64,000 nt of DNA, taken from contig CACXXO010000005.1 in assembly GCA_902771735.1 (NCBI GenBank), positions 1 to 64,000 of the forward strand, given 5' to 3'. Origin of the DNA: an uncultured Bacteroidota bacterium (GTDB lineage: Bacteria; Bacteroidota; Bacteroidia; Bacteroidales; P3). Below are positions 36,680 through 48,000 of this stretch, in pieces (the first letter of the stretch is position 1; every line of letters begins with the position of its first letter). Both the position numbers and the translations under genes were made by a program. The notes below the pieces were generated by a model, which did not search any database, was not told the DNA's origin, and saw only the letters and a list, made by a program, of their open reading frames with translations.

Positions 36680-37804
36680 TCAGAATGTGATGTTGCGTAT
36701 CCTTTTGGCACTCTGACGGATACGTTCTCCGGTGATGTCGCCGTCGGCGATCATCTGCTTGATGACCTTGACGGCTCGTGGCACCATATTGATGTCGTAG
36801 GAGCCGCCGTTGTTGCTCAGGCACAGCAGGTCGGCGCCAGCCATGACGGCCATGCGGATGGCGTTCTCGAAGCTGTACTGGCTCACGATGGCGCCCATGG
36901 CGAGGTCGTCGGTGACGATAACACCTTGGAAGTCGAGAGTGTCGCGCAGGTAGGAGGTGATTTGGGGGGAGAGGGAGGCGGGGAGACCTGAGGGGTCGAG
37001 TTGGCGGTTGATGACGTGGGCCGTCATCACCATCATGTTGGAGCTTGGCAGGTTGCGGTAGGGGTCGAGCTCGCAGGGTTGCCAGGTATCGGTGACGTCC
37101 ACCAGACCCTTGTGCGTGTCGCCTTTGGCGCTGCCGTGTCCGGGGAAATGCTTCCAGCAGCTGACGACATGATGGTTGAGCAGTTCCTCGCTCCATATCA
37201 TGCAGCAGCGGCGCACCACCGCGGGGTCGGACGAGAAACTGCGCTCGATGCCGCCGATGACAGGGCAGCGGGGGTTGACATTCACGTCGGCCACCGGTGC
37301 GAAGTCGAGATTGATGCCAATCTCCTCAAGCATCTGGCCGGTGAGGGCGGCATAGTGGCGCACCGTGTCGTTGCCCATGGCGGCGCTTTTCTGTGCCGAC
37401 AGGATGCGGGGGAAGCCATAGCCGGTACTCAAACGCGACACATAGCCACCTTCTTGGTCAATGCCTATCAGCAGGTCTGGTTTGAAAGAGCGCAACTGTT
37501 TGCAAAGACGTTTTAACTGTCCGGCATTCTTGATGTTGCGGCCCCGTGTGCCAGTGGGGACATCGTAGTCGAACAGGATGACGCTGCCCACATGGTATTC
37601 GCGCAAAGCATTGATAATCTCAGGGTTTTTGCTGTATTCCAACTCTGTCCCGCGGAAGCCCACCAACAGCATCATGCCGATGTCCTCGTCGAGGGTGTAT
37701 ATATGTTCTTCTTGAACCAGAGTGTCCTGATTGCTCGGATTATTCTGATTGCAAGAAAAGAGGCCCAGCAGGGCGGCAAAAAATAATAATGTGCTCAACT
37801 TCAA
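36680..37804 (-). CDS. GH3-family beta-N-acetylhexosaminidase-like lipoprotein
   Basis: A 374-residue glycoside hydrolase family 3 enzyme that is probably lipidated (MKLSTLLFFAALLGLFSC). The NagZ-type His motif KHFPGHGSAKGDTHKG and IGIDQEGGYVSRL are present, pointing to beta-N-acetylglucosaminidase activity on murein fragments or N-glycans. The only in-frame start that keeps the signal peptide is TTG at 37804; no ATG occurs until well inside the catalytic domain. It follows recR after a 25-nt AT-rich gap with two copies of a TTAATAGATAATA-like unit, and ends the phosphoglucomutase-recR-GH3 run. Confidence 0.88.
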   Translation of the reverse strand: MKLSTLLFFAALLGLFSCNQNNPSNQDTLVQEEHIYTLDEDIGMMLLVGFRGTELEYSKNPEIINALREYHVGSVILFDYDVPTGTRGRNIKNAGQLKRLCKQLRSFKPDLLIGIDQEGGYVSRLSTGYGFPRILSAQKSAAMGNDTVRHYAALTGQMLEEIGINLDFAPVADVNVNPRCPVIGGIERSFSSDPAVVRRCCMIWSEELLNHHVVSCWKHFPGHGSAKGDTHKGLVDVTDTWQPCELDPYRNLPSSNMMVMTAHVINRQLDPSGLPASLSPQITSYLRDTLDFQGVIVTDDLAMGAIVSQYSFENAIRMAVMAGADLLCLSNNGGSYDINMVPRAVKVIKQMIADGDITGERIRQSAKRIRNITF

Positions 37805-37829
37805 ATTATTATCTATTAACTATTATCTA

Positions 37830-38444
37830 TTAACTCTCAAACGGTATTCTGTGCATGATACTGCGGCCGAGGGTGATCTCGTCGGCGTACTCCAGGCTGT
37901 CGCCCACGGCGACGCCACGGGCCAACGTGGTGACTTTCACCCCCAAGGGATGCAGCTGCTTGTTGATGTAGTAGTTGGTGGTGTCGCCCTCCATGGTGGT
38001 GGGCAGTGCCAAGATGACCTCCTCGACGGGTGCGGGGTCGCCGGTTTGCACACGGTGGATGAGCGAGGCTATCTCCAGGTCGGAGACACCGATGCCGTCG
38101 ATGGGAGAGATGACGCCGCCGAGCACATGGTACAATCCGCGGTATTGTTGTGTGTTTTCCACGGCCATCACATCCTGCACGTTCTCCACCACGCAGATGA
38201 TGTTTTTTTGCCGCTTTTCGCTGCTGCAGATGGGACACACCTCGGTGTCGCTGACGTTGTGGCAGTAGCGGCAGTGGTGCAGGTGGGTTTTAAGCCGAAG
38301 CAGAGCCTCGCTGAGGTCGCGTACTTTCGGTTCGTCAGCATTCATAAGAAAGAGGGCGTAGCGCAATGCCGACCGCTTGCCCACACCGGGCAGGCTCGAC
38401 AGTTGCTCTACGGCCTCTTCCAGTATCTTTGATGGCAGGTTCAT
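37830..38444 (-). CDS. recR: Recombination mediator RecR
   Basis: A 204-residue protein that works with RecO and RecF to load RecA at gaps. It has a helix-hairpin-helix region (SSLPGVGKRSALRYALFL), a zinc finger with four Cys (CRYCHNVSDTEVCPIC), a Toprim-like domain (IICVVENVQDVMAVE ... YHVLGGVISPIDGIG) and the C-terminal Walker-like segment. It lies 4 nt after the phosphoglucomutase gene, so the two are probably translated from one transcript. Confidence 0.96.
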   Translation of the reverse strand: MNLPSKILEEAVEQLSSLPGVGKRSALRYALFLMNADEPKVRDLSEALLRLKTHLHHCRYCHNVSDTEVCPICSSEKRQKNIICVVENVQDVMAVENTQQYRGLYHVLGGVISPIDGIGVSDLEIASLIHRVQTGDPAPVEEVILALPTTMEGDTTNYYINKQLHPLGVKVTTLARGVAVGDSLEYADEITLGRSIMHRIPFES

Positions 38445-38448
38445 GCCA

Positions 38449-40200
38449 TTAGCAGAGGTTCATGCTCTTCTTGATGCTCTCGATTTTGGCGTCGAGGGCG
38501 TCGTTGGTCTTGTCGAAGGAGTCTTTGCAGCAGAGCTCGCCTTTGACGCCGAAGTAGAACTTGATTTTGGGTTCGGTGCCACTGGGACGGACGGTGATTT
38601 TGTTGCCCTTGTCGGTGAAGAACTGCAGCACGTTGCTCTTCGGCAGGTTGATCTTGGTGACCTTGCCGCTGACGAGGTCCTTGCTCTCAAGCACCTGATA
38701 GTCCTTGATGCATACCACCTTTTCGCCGTCGATTTCCTGCGGCGGGTTGTTGCGGTAGTCGCGCATCATCTGCTGGATTTCTTCGGCGCCGCTCTTGCCT
38801 TTGCGGACAACGCTGACGAGGCCTTCTTTGTAGAAGCCGAATTCTCTGTAGATATCTACGAGCACGTCGAAGAATGTTTTACCGTTCTCGCGGGCCCATG
38901 CTGCAATTTCGGCAATCATCGAGCAGGCGGCTACGGCGTCCTTGTCGCGCACGAAGTCGCCGATCATGTAGCCGTAGCTCTCCTCGCCGCCGGCAATGAA
39001 GGTCTCGAGGCCTTCGAGTTCGCGTATCTTGGCGCCGATGAACTTGAAGCCCGTCAGAACGTCGTAGATCTTGATGCCTGCACGTGTGGCGATGTCGGCG
39101 GGTAGTTCGCTGGTGACAATGGTCTTCACCATGAACTCGTTGCCGGTGAGCATATGTTTCTCCTGCCATTGCTTGACGATATAGTAAATGAGCACGCTCA
39201 TGGTTTGATTGCCGTTGAGGAGCATCCATTCGCCGTCGGGGCGTTTGACAGCCACACCCACGCGGTCGGCGTCGGGGTCGGAGGCGAAGACAATGTCGGC
39301 GTCGATCTCTTTGGCCAGGTCGACGGCCATCTTCATGGCGGCCTTCTCTTCGGGGTTGGGGCTGGGGGTGGTGGGGAAGTTGCCGTCGGGCACTGCCTGA
39401 GCCTCGACGATGTTGACGTTGGTGAATCCCAGCTGTTTCAGCATGCGGGGGATGAGGGTGATGCCGGTGCCATGGAGCGGGGTGTAGACGATCTTCACGT
39501 CGTGGTGTTTCTTGATGACCTCGGGGTTGAGGGCGTTCATCTCCACGCGATTGAGGTAGACTTTGTCGACATCCTCGCCGATGATGGTGATATTCTTCTC
39601 GCCGCCGGCCATCTTGACGTCGGCAATGCTTTTGATTTTCAGTACCTCGTCGATGACGGCGGTGTCGTGGGGGGCGGTGAGCTGGCAGCCGTCGCTCCAG
39701 TAGGCTTTGTAGCCGTTATACTCCTTGGGGTTGTGGGAGGCCGTGAGCATCACGCCGGTGTGGCAGTTGAAGTGGCGCACGGCGAAACTCAACTCCGGCG
39801 TGGGGCGCATGCCGTCGAAAAGGTAGACCTTGAAGCCGTTGGCTGCGAGTACATTGGCAGTGATTTCGGCGAACTCGCGGCTGTGGTTGCGGCTGTCGTG
39901 GCTGATGGCGGCACGCAGTTCTTTTTCGTCATTGAAAACACCTTTTACATAATTGGCCAGTCCCTGGGTAGCCATGGCTACCGTGTATTTGTTCATGCGG
40001 TTGGTGCCCACGCCCATGATGCCGCGCAGGCCGCCGGTGCCGAACTCAAGGTGGCGGTAGAAACTTTCGTTGAGCTCGTTGGGGTTCTGCTCCGCCATGT
40101 CGCGGATAGCCTGCTTGGTGGCCTCGTCGTATGCTCCGTTAAGCCAGGCTTGTGCATTCAGCTTGGCGCTCTCATCGATGTTAAGGGTGTTGATATCCAT
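38449..40200 (-). CDS. Phospho-sugar mutase (phosphoglucomutase/phosphomannomutase)
   Basis: A 583-residue alpha-D-phosphohexomutase. The phosphoserine loop is VMLTASHNPKEYNGYK, the metal loop is DPDADRVGVAV, the sugar-binding GGEESYGYMIGD is present, and the C-terminal phosphate-binding segment reads VRPSGTEPKIKFY. Length matches the long PgcA-like group that often interconverts glucose-1- and glucose-6-phosphate. It is first in a minus-strand run with recR and the GH3 lipoprotein; no clear -7 element was found in the 145-bp gap upstream. Confidence 0.94.
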   Translation of the reverse strand: MDINTLNIDESAKLNAQAWLNGAYDEATKQAIRDMAEQNPNELNESFYRHLEFGTGGLRGIMGVGTNRMNKYTVAMATQGLANYVKGVFNDEKELRAAISHDSRNHSREFAEITANVLAANGFKVYLFDGMRPTPELSFAVRHFNCHTGVMLTASHNPKEYNGYKAYWSDGCQLTAPHDTAVIDEVLKIKSIADVKMAGGEKNITIIGEDVDKVYLNRVEMNALNPEVIKKHHDVKIVYTPLHGTGITLIPRMLKQLGFTNVNIVEAQAVPDGNFPTTPSPNPEEKAAMKMAVDLAKEIDADIVFASDPDADRVGVAVKRPDGEWMLLNGNQTMSVLIYYIVKQWQEKHMLTGNEFMVKTIVTSELPADIATRAGIKIYDVLTGFKFIGAKIRELEGLETFIAGGEESYGYMIGDFVRDKDAVAACSMIAEIAAWARENGKTFFDVLVDIYREFGFYKEGLVSVVRKGKSGAEEIQQMMRDYRNNPPQEIDGEKVVCIKDYQVLESKDLVSGKVTKINLPKSNVLQFFTDKGNKITVRPSGTEPKIKFYFGVKGELCCKDSFDKTNDALDAKIESIKKSMNLC

Positions 40201-40314
40201 GTGTTATAGTATTTAATATTTAAGAATGATAACACAAAAAAGTCAATTTTATTGTGTGCCTGCTGCAAAACTTTTTCCAGGCGAAAAAAATTTGCAGGGT
40301 CGGAAAAAGTTTTG

Positions 40315-40322
40315 TAATTTTG
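40315..40322 (+). promoter_or_regulatory. -7 element of the lipoprotein-recombinase-hpf run
   Basis: TAATTTTG followed by CA, about 22 nt before the lipoprotein start. Confidence 0.55.
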
Positions 40323-40344
40323 CAAAAAATAAAATACAAACCAG

Positions 40345-40617
40345 ATGAAGAAAAAGATACTATTGTCTGTAAGTGCACTGGCTTTTGTGGGAGTCTTGGT
40401 TGGCTGTTCGGAGAGTCCTGCTGCCGAAGGCCGGAATGTGGCCAAGAAAATCTGTGAATGCCAGAAACTTTTCGAGGACGACAACCAATATGCCGAATAT
40501 GAAGCTTGCATAGAGGAATGGGGTGAGATGATCAAAGCCGCCTATGAAAAATATGAGAACGACACAGCCAAAATGCAAGAGTTTGCCAAAGGCGGTGATT
40601 CATATAAATGCGAATAA
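40345..40617 (+). CDS. Small Cys-rich lipoprotein
   Basis: A 90-residue protein with the lipobox LVGC (signal MKKKILLSVSALAFVGVLVGC). The mature domain is short and charged with four further Cys (KICECQKLFED, EYEACIEEWG, and the C-terminal SYKCE), suggesting a disulfide-bonded helical hairpin. No family is recognised. Its stop is followed with no gap by the TTG start of the recombinase gene, a tight arrangement that suggests translational coupling. Confidence 0.7.
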   Translation: MKKKILLSVSALAFVGVLVGCSESPAAEGRNVAKKICECQKLFEDDNQYAEYEACIEEWGEMIKAAYEKYENDTAKMQEFAKGGDSYKCE

Positions 40618-41520
40618 TTGCTTGTAACAGAGGCCATAGAACAGTTTCACAGCTACATTGCCAACGAGAGGCGCATGGCGGCGGGCACGGTGCACAACTA
40701 TGTCACCGACCTGCGTGATTTCTCCCTGTGGCTTGAATCACAGGGAATTACCGACCTCGCCGAGCTGTCGGCCCGGGAGGTGCGTTCGTGGCAGATGGAA
40801 CATATGGATCGTGGCGAGAACCCAGGCACCGTCAAGCGGCGTCTCTCCTCACTCAGCAGTTTTTTCCGCTACCTGCGGCGGCACAACCTGTTCGACACCG
40901 ATATCATGGCCAAGGTCTCGGCGCCCCGTCAGCCTAAGCGTCTCCCCATTTTTTTCAAGGAGGGCGAGTTGGAGCACCTCTACGACGAAGGCCTTTTCCC
41001 CGACGACTTCATTGGCCGGCGCGACCGCCTCATGCTGCGCATGCTCTACGAGACCGGTATCCGCCGCTCCGAGCTTGCCGGGCTCAAAGTGCAGGAGGTC
41101 GATTTTTCTTCTTTGACAATCAAAGTGCTGGGTAAGAGGAATAAAGAAAGAATCATACCTATAGAATCTGAACTCGCACACAATATTTCAGAATATATTG
41201 CGTTAAAGGAGCAGGAAAAAGGAGCAAGCGAATGGCTCTTTGTGGGTCGCAAAGGCGGTCAAATCACCCCGCAGGACATCTACCTCACAGTGAAAAAATA
41301 CATGCCCCTGCTCTCCAATGCCGACCGCATCAGCCCCCATGTTTTCCGCCATAGCTTCGCCACCCATATCCTGAACGAGGGAGGCAACATACAGGCCATC
41401 AAAGAGCTGCTTGGGCATGAAAAACTGGAGACGACAGAAATCTATACCCATGTCACCCGCGAGCACCTCAAAGAGGTCTATTCCACCGCCCACCCACGAG
41501 CAAGAAAGAAAAGCAAATAA
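40618..41520 (+). CDS. XerC/XerD-type tyrosine recombinase
   Basis: A 300-residue site-specific recombinase of the length and layout of the chromosome-dimer-resolving enzymes. The SAM-like N-terminal domain contains ERRMAAGTVHNYVTDL. The catalytic residues are Arg149 (TGIRRSELAGL), a Lys in a beta-hairpin (KVLGKRNKERIIPI), His241 and Arg244 (PHVFRHSFATHIL), His267 (LLGHEKLETTEIY) and the nucleophile Tyr276. The start codon is TTG at 40618, abutting the upstream stop; there is no suitable ATG. Gene order with hpf downstream is the usual xerC-hpf arrangement in Bacteroidetes. Confidence 0.92.
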   Translation: MLVTEAIEQFHSYIANERRMAAGTVHNYVTDLRDFSLWLESQGITDLAELSAREVRSWQMEHMDRGENPGTVKRRLSSLSSFFRYLRRHNLFDTDIMAKVSAPRQPKRLPIFFKEGELEHLYDEGLFPDDFIGRRDRLMLRMLYETGIRRSELAGLKVQEVDFSSLTIKVLGKRNKERIIPIESELAHNISEYIALKEQEKGASEWLFVGRKGGQITPQDIYLTVKKYMPLLSNADRISPHVFRHSFATHILNEGGNIQAIKELLGHEKLETTEIYTHVTREHLKEVYSTAHPRARKKSK

Positions 41521-41550
41521 CAACCTATTAATATAAAAAAGGAGGATATT

Positions 41551-41838
41551 ATGAACACTATCATTAATTCGGTGAAATTCCGCGCCGACGAAAAACTCGA
41601 AAAATTCATCAACGAAAAAGTAACCAAACTCGACCGCATGATCGACAATGCCGTCAAGTGTGAAGTGACCCTCAAGGTCGATAAACCCGAGAGCGATAAC
41701 AATAAGATTGCCGAAATCCGTCTTTATGTGCCTGGAAAAGACCTTTTTGTCACCAAGCAGGCCGACACCTTCGAGCAGGCCGTCGCCGATGGCGTCGACA
41801 CCCTCAAGGTGCAGATAGAGAAATACAAGAACGCCTAA
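41551..41838 (+). CDS. hpf: Ribosome hibernation-promoting factor
   Basis: A 95-residue short-form HPF/YfiA protein that binds the 30S decoding region in stationary phase. The beta-alpha-beta-beta-beta-alpha pattern is readable: KFRADEKLEKFINEKVTKLDRM, then IRLYVPGKDLFVTKQADTFEQAV. A strong AAAGGAGGATATT ribosome-binding site precedes the ATG. In related genomes hpf often precedes tRNA and tuf genes, but here it is followed directly by a terminator and a giant surface-protein gene on the other strand. Confidence 0.93.
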   Translation: MNTIINSVKFRADEKLEKFINEKVTKLDRMIDNAVKCEVTLKVDKPESDNNKIAEIRLYVPGKDLFVTKQADTFEQAVADGVDTLKVQIEKYKNA

Positions 41839-41864
41839 TAAAGCGTTTCTCCTTCTCGATATCA

Positions 41865-41901
41865 GGGAGGCCACCGGTATGCCGGTGGCCTCCCTTTTTT
41901 T
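41865..41901 (+). terminator. Terminator after hpf
   Basis: A perfect 13-bp stem (GGGAGGCCACCGG at 41865-41877 with 41882-41894), loop TATG, followed by seven T. Confidence 0.92.
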
Positions 41902-42018
41902 GTATCCTCTTGCCACAGTAGGTGTTGGCAGTTGATTGACAGGTAGTTGGCGCTTGCCATGTGACAAGGCAGAATGGGGGCTTTATGAGCCCGTTCCGAA
42001 GGTGGCATGATAGGGATA

Positions 42019-45000
42019 TTAACGAATGAGGAGCACCGTGCCGCTCTCCTCGCGGAAGGCGCCGGGTCGGGTGACCGAGGTGTAGCGCAGGTGCCACACA
42101 TAGTTGCCCGTGGGGCAGGGTTCGCCGGCGATGTTGCGGCCGTCCCAAGGCTGGTTGATATCGGTGGTGTGGAACACCAACATGCCGTGGCGGTTGTAGA
42201 TGCGCACCTCGGCCTGTATGATTCCTATGCCTTGAATGAGGAAGAGGTTGTTGTTGTCGCGGTCGGGGGTGAAGGCGTTGGGTGCTGCCAAGGTGCTGTA
42301 AAGCAATGGGATGAGCGCAAGGGCTGTGTCGTCGCAGTGATGGTCGCTGAGCACAAGAGCCAACTCTACCGTGTCGCGGTCGGTAGGCACCACGAGGTGC
42401 AGGTGACGAGAGGTCTCGGCTTGGATGATTCCGTTGACATACCAGGCGCGTTCTGCATACTCGGCGCTGTTGTCGTAGGCATCGAGTTCGTTTTCAGGTA
42501 GTACGAGTGCCGAAGGGTTGACTCTCATTTTGGCTATGGGTTTTTGTGCTGGCGAGAGGGAAAGGGTGGTGGTGACAGGGCAGTGTGGGTCGGCCGCATA
42601 GTCGGCATAGAGGGTGTAGGTGGTATTTGTTTTGGGATAGGCGGTGAAGAGGGAGTCGTGTTCGTGGCCGTCGATAAGGTTGTCGTAAGGCGTTGAGGTC
42701 CAAAGCAGATAGGGCACGTCGGAGTGGACATTGAGGTGGTAGTGGAGAGAGTCGCAGTCATAGTCGTAAGAGATGGAGAGCTGCGGTATCTCGAGGCGTG
42801 TGAGGTCGAGGGCCATCACGCTGTCGCACCCCTTGACCGTCGGGATGGTGTCGGCAAAGGATACGCTGTTGGTGAAAATATGGTCACGGAACTGATATTG
42901 GCTGCCGTTGCAGAAGGTGTCGACAGTGAGTTCGTAAGTGGACTGGTTGACAGTGAGATAGAGTGTCCTGACGCTGTCACATCCGCGTAGGGAGAGGAGG
43001 GTGTCTGACACTCCGGCGGTGTCGCGGTAATATGTGATGCTGTTGATCCATGTCATTGAGTCGCAGACAACAAGGGTGTCGTTTCCGAAGAGTCGTGGGA
43101 CGATTTCCAGATGCATGGTTACCAAGCTGTCGCAGCCAAAAGTGGTGGTGCCGGAGTGGAGGTAGTCGCCGGTGGAGGTAAGGATGGTGTCGAAGAAGGG
43201 TATCTGGCTGTCGTGGCAGAGGGTGTCGTGGAGGTGAACGTCGTAGGTGGGCATGAGTGTGAGCTCAAGGGTGTGGATGCTGTCGCAGGCGTGGACCGTG
43301 TGGCGGACGAGCGTGGCTGTGATGTCGTCGAGGGACGGGTCGAGGGTCAGCAAGGTGTCGAGCCAGACATAGGTGTCGAGCGAGTTGCAGACGCTGTCTC
43401 TGTATTGTTGATGGTAGCTGGGGTGAATTGTGAGATGGAGTTCGATGGTGCTGTCGCAGCCGTGGATGGAGGGCAGGACATGGAGTGAACCCGTGGTGTC
43501 GGCGGTATAGAGGGTCCCGTCCTGCCAGCGAAGTGAGTCGCAGGCCACGAGAGAATCGAGGACGAGGTAGGTGGGCATCACATTCAGGTGCATGGTTACC
43601 AAGCTGTCGCACCCATGGGTGGTGGCGTCGGAATGAAGGTAGTCGCCGGTGGTGTTGAGCACGGTGTCGAAGAAGTCGAGGGTTTGGTTGTCGCAGAGGG
43701 TGTCGGTGTGGTGTATGTCGTATGAGGGCCAGAGAGTCAGTGCGAGAGTCATGGTGCTGTCGCACCCGTAGGCGGTCTGACGGTGCAGAGTGGCCGAAAG
43801 GGCAGAATCGGCGATGGTGAAGGACAGTGTGGTGTCGCGCCAGGTGTGGGATAGGTTGGAGGAACAGACGGCGACGCTGTCTTCAATATGGAAGACGGGA
43901 TGTACGATCAGGGTGTGGGTAAAGGAGTGGAGACAGCCGTTGGAGTCGGTGGCCGAGACGGTGACGGTAGTGTCGGCAAGCGGTGTGAGAGCGAGGAGAT
44001 GTCCCTCCCAGTCGGAGAGAGCGGCATTGGCCAGTGCGAGTACCTCGGCTGGGTCGTCGAGACACCGTTCGTTGCGTCCGTCGAGGGTAACAGCAGGATA
44101 GGGATAGGCGATATGGATGGTGTGATGGACGGTGTCGAGGCATTGGTTGTCGGCGATGCCTGCCACCAGGCCTATGTCGTAGCTGCCGGTGTCGGTAAGG
44201 TGAAGGGTGAGTGTTGGGGCGTCCGAGGTGGTGCTGTCGGGCAACAGCCAGAGGCTCGTTTCGCAGCTTTCGCCTGTGCCGATGGGGGTAATGCCGTCGC
44301 CAGAGATGGTGCTATGGTCGATGAGGGTGAGGTCGAAGGCGCAGTTGGCAAGCGCGAGCGAGGTATCGATGATGGCCAGGGGGAAGCGGGCGCCGGCAAA
44401 GGCGCTCATGGTGAAGTGGCATTCGGGATTGTCGATGAAGGAGAGCTGGCAGAAGTAGATGAGGTTGTTGTCGGAGGGCACCCAGATGCTTGACGAGTCG
44501 GAGATGATGGTGGTGTCGAGGTTGGAGTACCACTGGTAGTTGAATCCTGATGGAACGGTGAAGCGGTTGTTGGGCACGTAGCTGCAGCCTTCCGAGCGCA
44601 TGCGTTTCGACGAGCACCCGAGGGTGAAGTAGGCATAGCCGAAATGGGAGCCTTCGCCGCAGTCGTTGGTTATCAGACGGATGAAGATGGTCTGACCGGC
44701 ATAGGATGTGAGGTCGACACCCACGGTGGTCCAGTCTTTCCACAACACATCGTTGGCCGCGATATTCCAGTTGAGGGAAGGGTTGGCGATGAAGTCGGCG
44801 GCACTGCAGGCGTCGATGACTTCGTTGTTTTGGTTGAGAATCTGCAGGCGGAAACGGGGCTGCAGGTCGGCCGAATGCTCGGGGTCCTGCAACACGGCGG
44901 CATAGCGCAGCACCAAGAGGCTGAAGTCATTGGTGTCGACGGTGAGAGCATAGGTGATGCTTTCGGCTTGTGGGTTGATATTGGAGCTCCAGTTGCCGAG

Positions 45001-48000
45001 TCGCACCGAGGCTTGCTCGCCCGGAGGCACGGTGCGCAGCAGGTTGCCGGTGCGGGCGTCGCGCTCGGTGGTGTCGAAATGCACGGTGTGGCGCGAGGCG
45101 GCGCTCATGTAGCCTCGGTCTATCACGCCGGTGAACTCGGTGGGGTTGCTGTAGCTGCCGTATTTGCAGCTGACGTAGCTGGCATGGAGGTCGGTATAGT
45201 CTATGCAACCCGTGCCGCCTTTGGGGATGAAGGTGAGGAAACTGTCGACAAGGGCCACGCGGCACGACATCTCGTCGCAGTGGCTGCTCACCAGGAAGGC
45301 ATAGTCGGTAAGGGGTGCGAGGCTGTCGATAAGCAGAGGCGAGGTGGTGGCGGTGACCATGGTGCCTTGTCCCTCGTTGAAGCCCACGGGACCATATTCC
45401 ACCGTCACCGTTGGCGAGCCTTGCTGCTCCCATTCGATGACGATGTGGTCGGTCTCTGTCTCGGTCATGGCGAAATTGTAGGCGGCACAGGTGTCGACAG
45501 AGAGATGGTCGATGACTATACTCCCCTCGCTGTCAATCCTCAGCGCCAGGAAGCGGCCGTTACCGTAATAGTTGGCCAGCGAGTGGAAGAAACGTCCGCT
45601 GTTGCCATCCTCGGCCATGAAGGTGACGAGCGAGTCGAAGGTCTCGGGGTCACCGGCATCGCTCATGGCGCCCAGCGTCATCGATTGCCCGAGGTGCTGC
45701 ATCCGGGCGATAATGAGTATGTTGGTCGACTGGAGGGTGGCGACGTTGAACTGTGGCATCACCAGATAGGTGCGCCTGTCGCTCTCCACTGTGTACCATT
45801 CTTCAGGTAGCGTGTAAGAGGGGCTGTTGATGTTGAAGGAGGTGCAATAGGGCAGGGGCAGGGGGTCGGAGAGGGTAGTGATGGTGAGGGGTTCGCGGCA
45901 GGTGGTGCCAAGGGAGTCGCAAAGCAGGAAGAGTGTATAGCTGGTGTCGGGCAGGAGATGGAGGGTCAGCGGAGGCTCGGAGGCCCTGACGGCGACGCCC
46001 GCGGTGCTGCCGGCCGGACGGTATTCCACAAAGAAAGGATTGTCGGCGTCGGCGGTATCCCAACTCAGTTCCACTCCCCGGCCGCCAGGTTGGCCTATGG
46101 TCAGCTCGCGCGGGAGGGCACAGGTGTTGACGGAAAGGTTGCGCAGACGTACCGTGCCGTCGCCTGTGGCGCGGAAAGTCAGGCGGCCGCCATGGACGGC
46201 GCGCACTCTGACAGCCTCCCATGTTCCGGCTGCGGCTGCCACGGTGTCGGCACCCAGTAGCAGGTGGACATCGTTGCCCGAAAGCAATATCTCCATGTCC
46301 ACCACCACGCTGTGTTCCTGCATGATGGGCAGCTTGACCTCTACCACGCGGTGGGGGGCTGCGGTGAGCGCAAGGGCTCCGTCGGCAAGGTGTATGGCGT
46401 TGCTTCCGGGAGCATTGGTGGATGTTGTCCATCCCGTGGGCAACGTGTTCCCGAACGTGATGCAATAGGGGAGTTCCACTTCCGACGAGCTTTCCCACTG
46501 CAGGGGGCTGTAGCAGGGCGTGTCGCCGGAGCATAGGGGATAAAAGTCGTAGCGCGAGTTGTCTGCCAAAGGAATGCGCAGGCTGTCGACGATGTTGGCC
46601 ACGGTGCCGTTGCCCGGGACAAACCCTTCGGGACCGTATTCCATGTCGCCGGTGCCGACGAGCAGCACGCTGTTGTCATCGCCTCCCTCAAGGGTCGGCC
46701 AGCTGCAGGTTGTCGCCGTCAGGCTCCGGATGGTAGCGTTCCCTGTGAGCGAGCGCAGGCCTACGAAGCGTCCGTTGCCCGTGTAACGTTCCAAGGCTAT
46801 GTGTGCCGTTTGCCTTATGCCGTCGGCTACCGTGAAGGTGTCCACGGCGACGAGGTGCTCCCAGTCGCCGTCGCCGTCCATCACGCCCACTTCCAGTTGG
46901 CAGTAGCCGTCGGCGGTGATATGGAGATGCAGGTGGCGGAGGCTGTCGATGGCCACCTCGGGGAGTTGCAGCTGAGCGAAGAGGGTGTCACCCAGGCAAT
47001 AGGGTAGGGCGGCTTCGGCCGGCATGCGGATCTTGGCCGGTGGCATGCAGGTGAGGGTGAGGCTGTCTTCGCGGGTGTAGATCCAGTATTCGTTTTCGGG
47101 AGTCAGGCCCTCGATGGTCAGCCCGTCGGCGGTCAGGCGTGCCGTGGTGCCGTTGCCTTGAGTGAAACCCTGCGGGCCATACTCCACGAATCCCGTGGTG
47201 CCGCCGATGGTCAGGGTGCGGGCACTGGTGGCCGAAAGGGCGGGGGAGAGTCCTCGTGTGACGGCCAAGCTGTCAATCCGCACCTGGGCGTCGCTCTGGT
47301 TGACGGAGAAACAGCTCACCGCCAGCCGTCTTCCCGCCGGCAGGTCGACAATGGAGGAGAAGCGTTGCCAGCTGTTGGCATCGGTGGGCACGAGGGTATC
47401 GGTGGCCACGAAGGTGTTGGGGTCGGCATTGGTGGCGATATGTCCTATGGCCAGACGGCTGTTGAGACCTTCTGCGTGCAGGCTCATGCTGAGCTGCAGG
47501 GTGTCGTGGCTCGACAGTAGCGGCAGTACGGCGATGCTGCGGTGGGTCACGGCGGCATGGCCTCGCAGGGACAGGCGTTGGTTGTCGCCGGTGGCGATGG
47601 AGGGGGTGCCTCCATAGGTGCGTCCCATCGACCAGCCCGTGGGCATGCCTGCCGGGGGTGCCGACTCAAAGTGTTCGCAATAGGGGGTCGACGCGGCAGC
47701 GCCAAGTGTCACCTTGACGGCATCGCAACTTGTCGCCTCGCCGCAGATGGGCGTGAGGTAGATGTCGTAGTTCTCACCGGCGGTGAGATTCTGCAGGGTG
47801 TAGGGAGATGCCGTCGCTGTGTCACGGTGTCCGCTGCCTTGCGGAAAGCCTTGCGAGCCGTATTCGATGGCCACCTTTGTCGGGGTGTGCAGGCTTTCCC
47901 ACTGCACCACGCCGCCCTCGTCCACTTCGGCGGCACCGATGGCACACGGCGAGACATTCAAATTGTCGAGGAAGAAGGTGCAGGTATCTGTGGGTTTGAT

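Noticed and set aside
41905-41945. A third copy of the dispersed intergenic repeat
   Set aside because: The reverse complement (CTACCTGTCAATCAACTGCC...) resembles the repeat core only loosely, so I do not count it as a copy.
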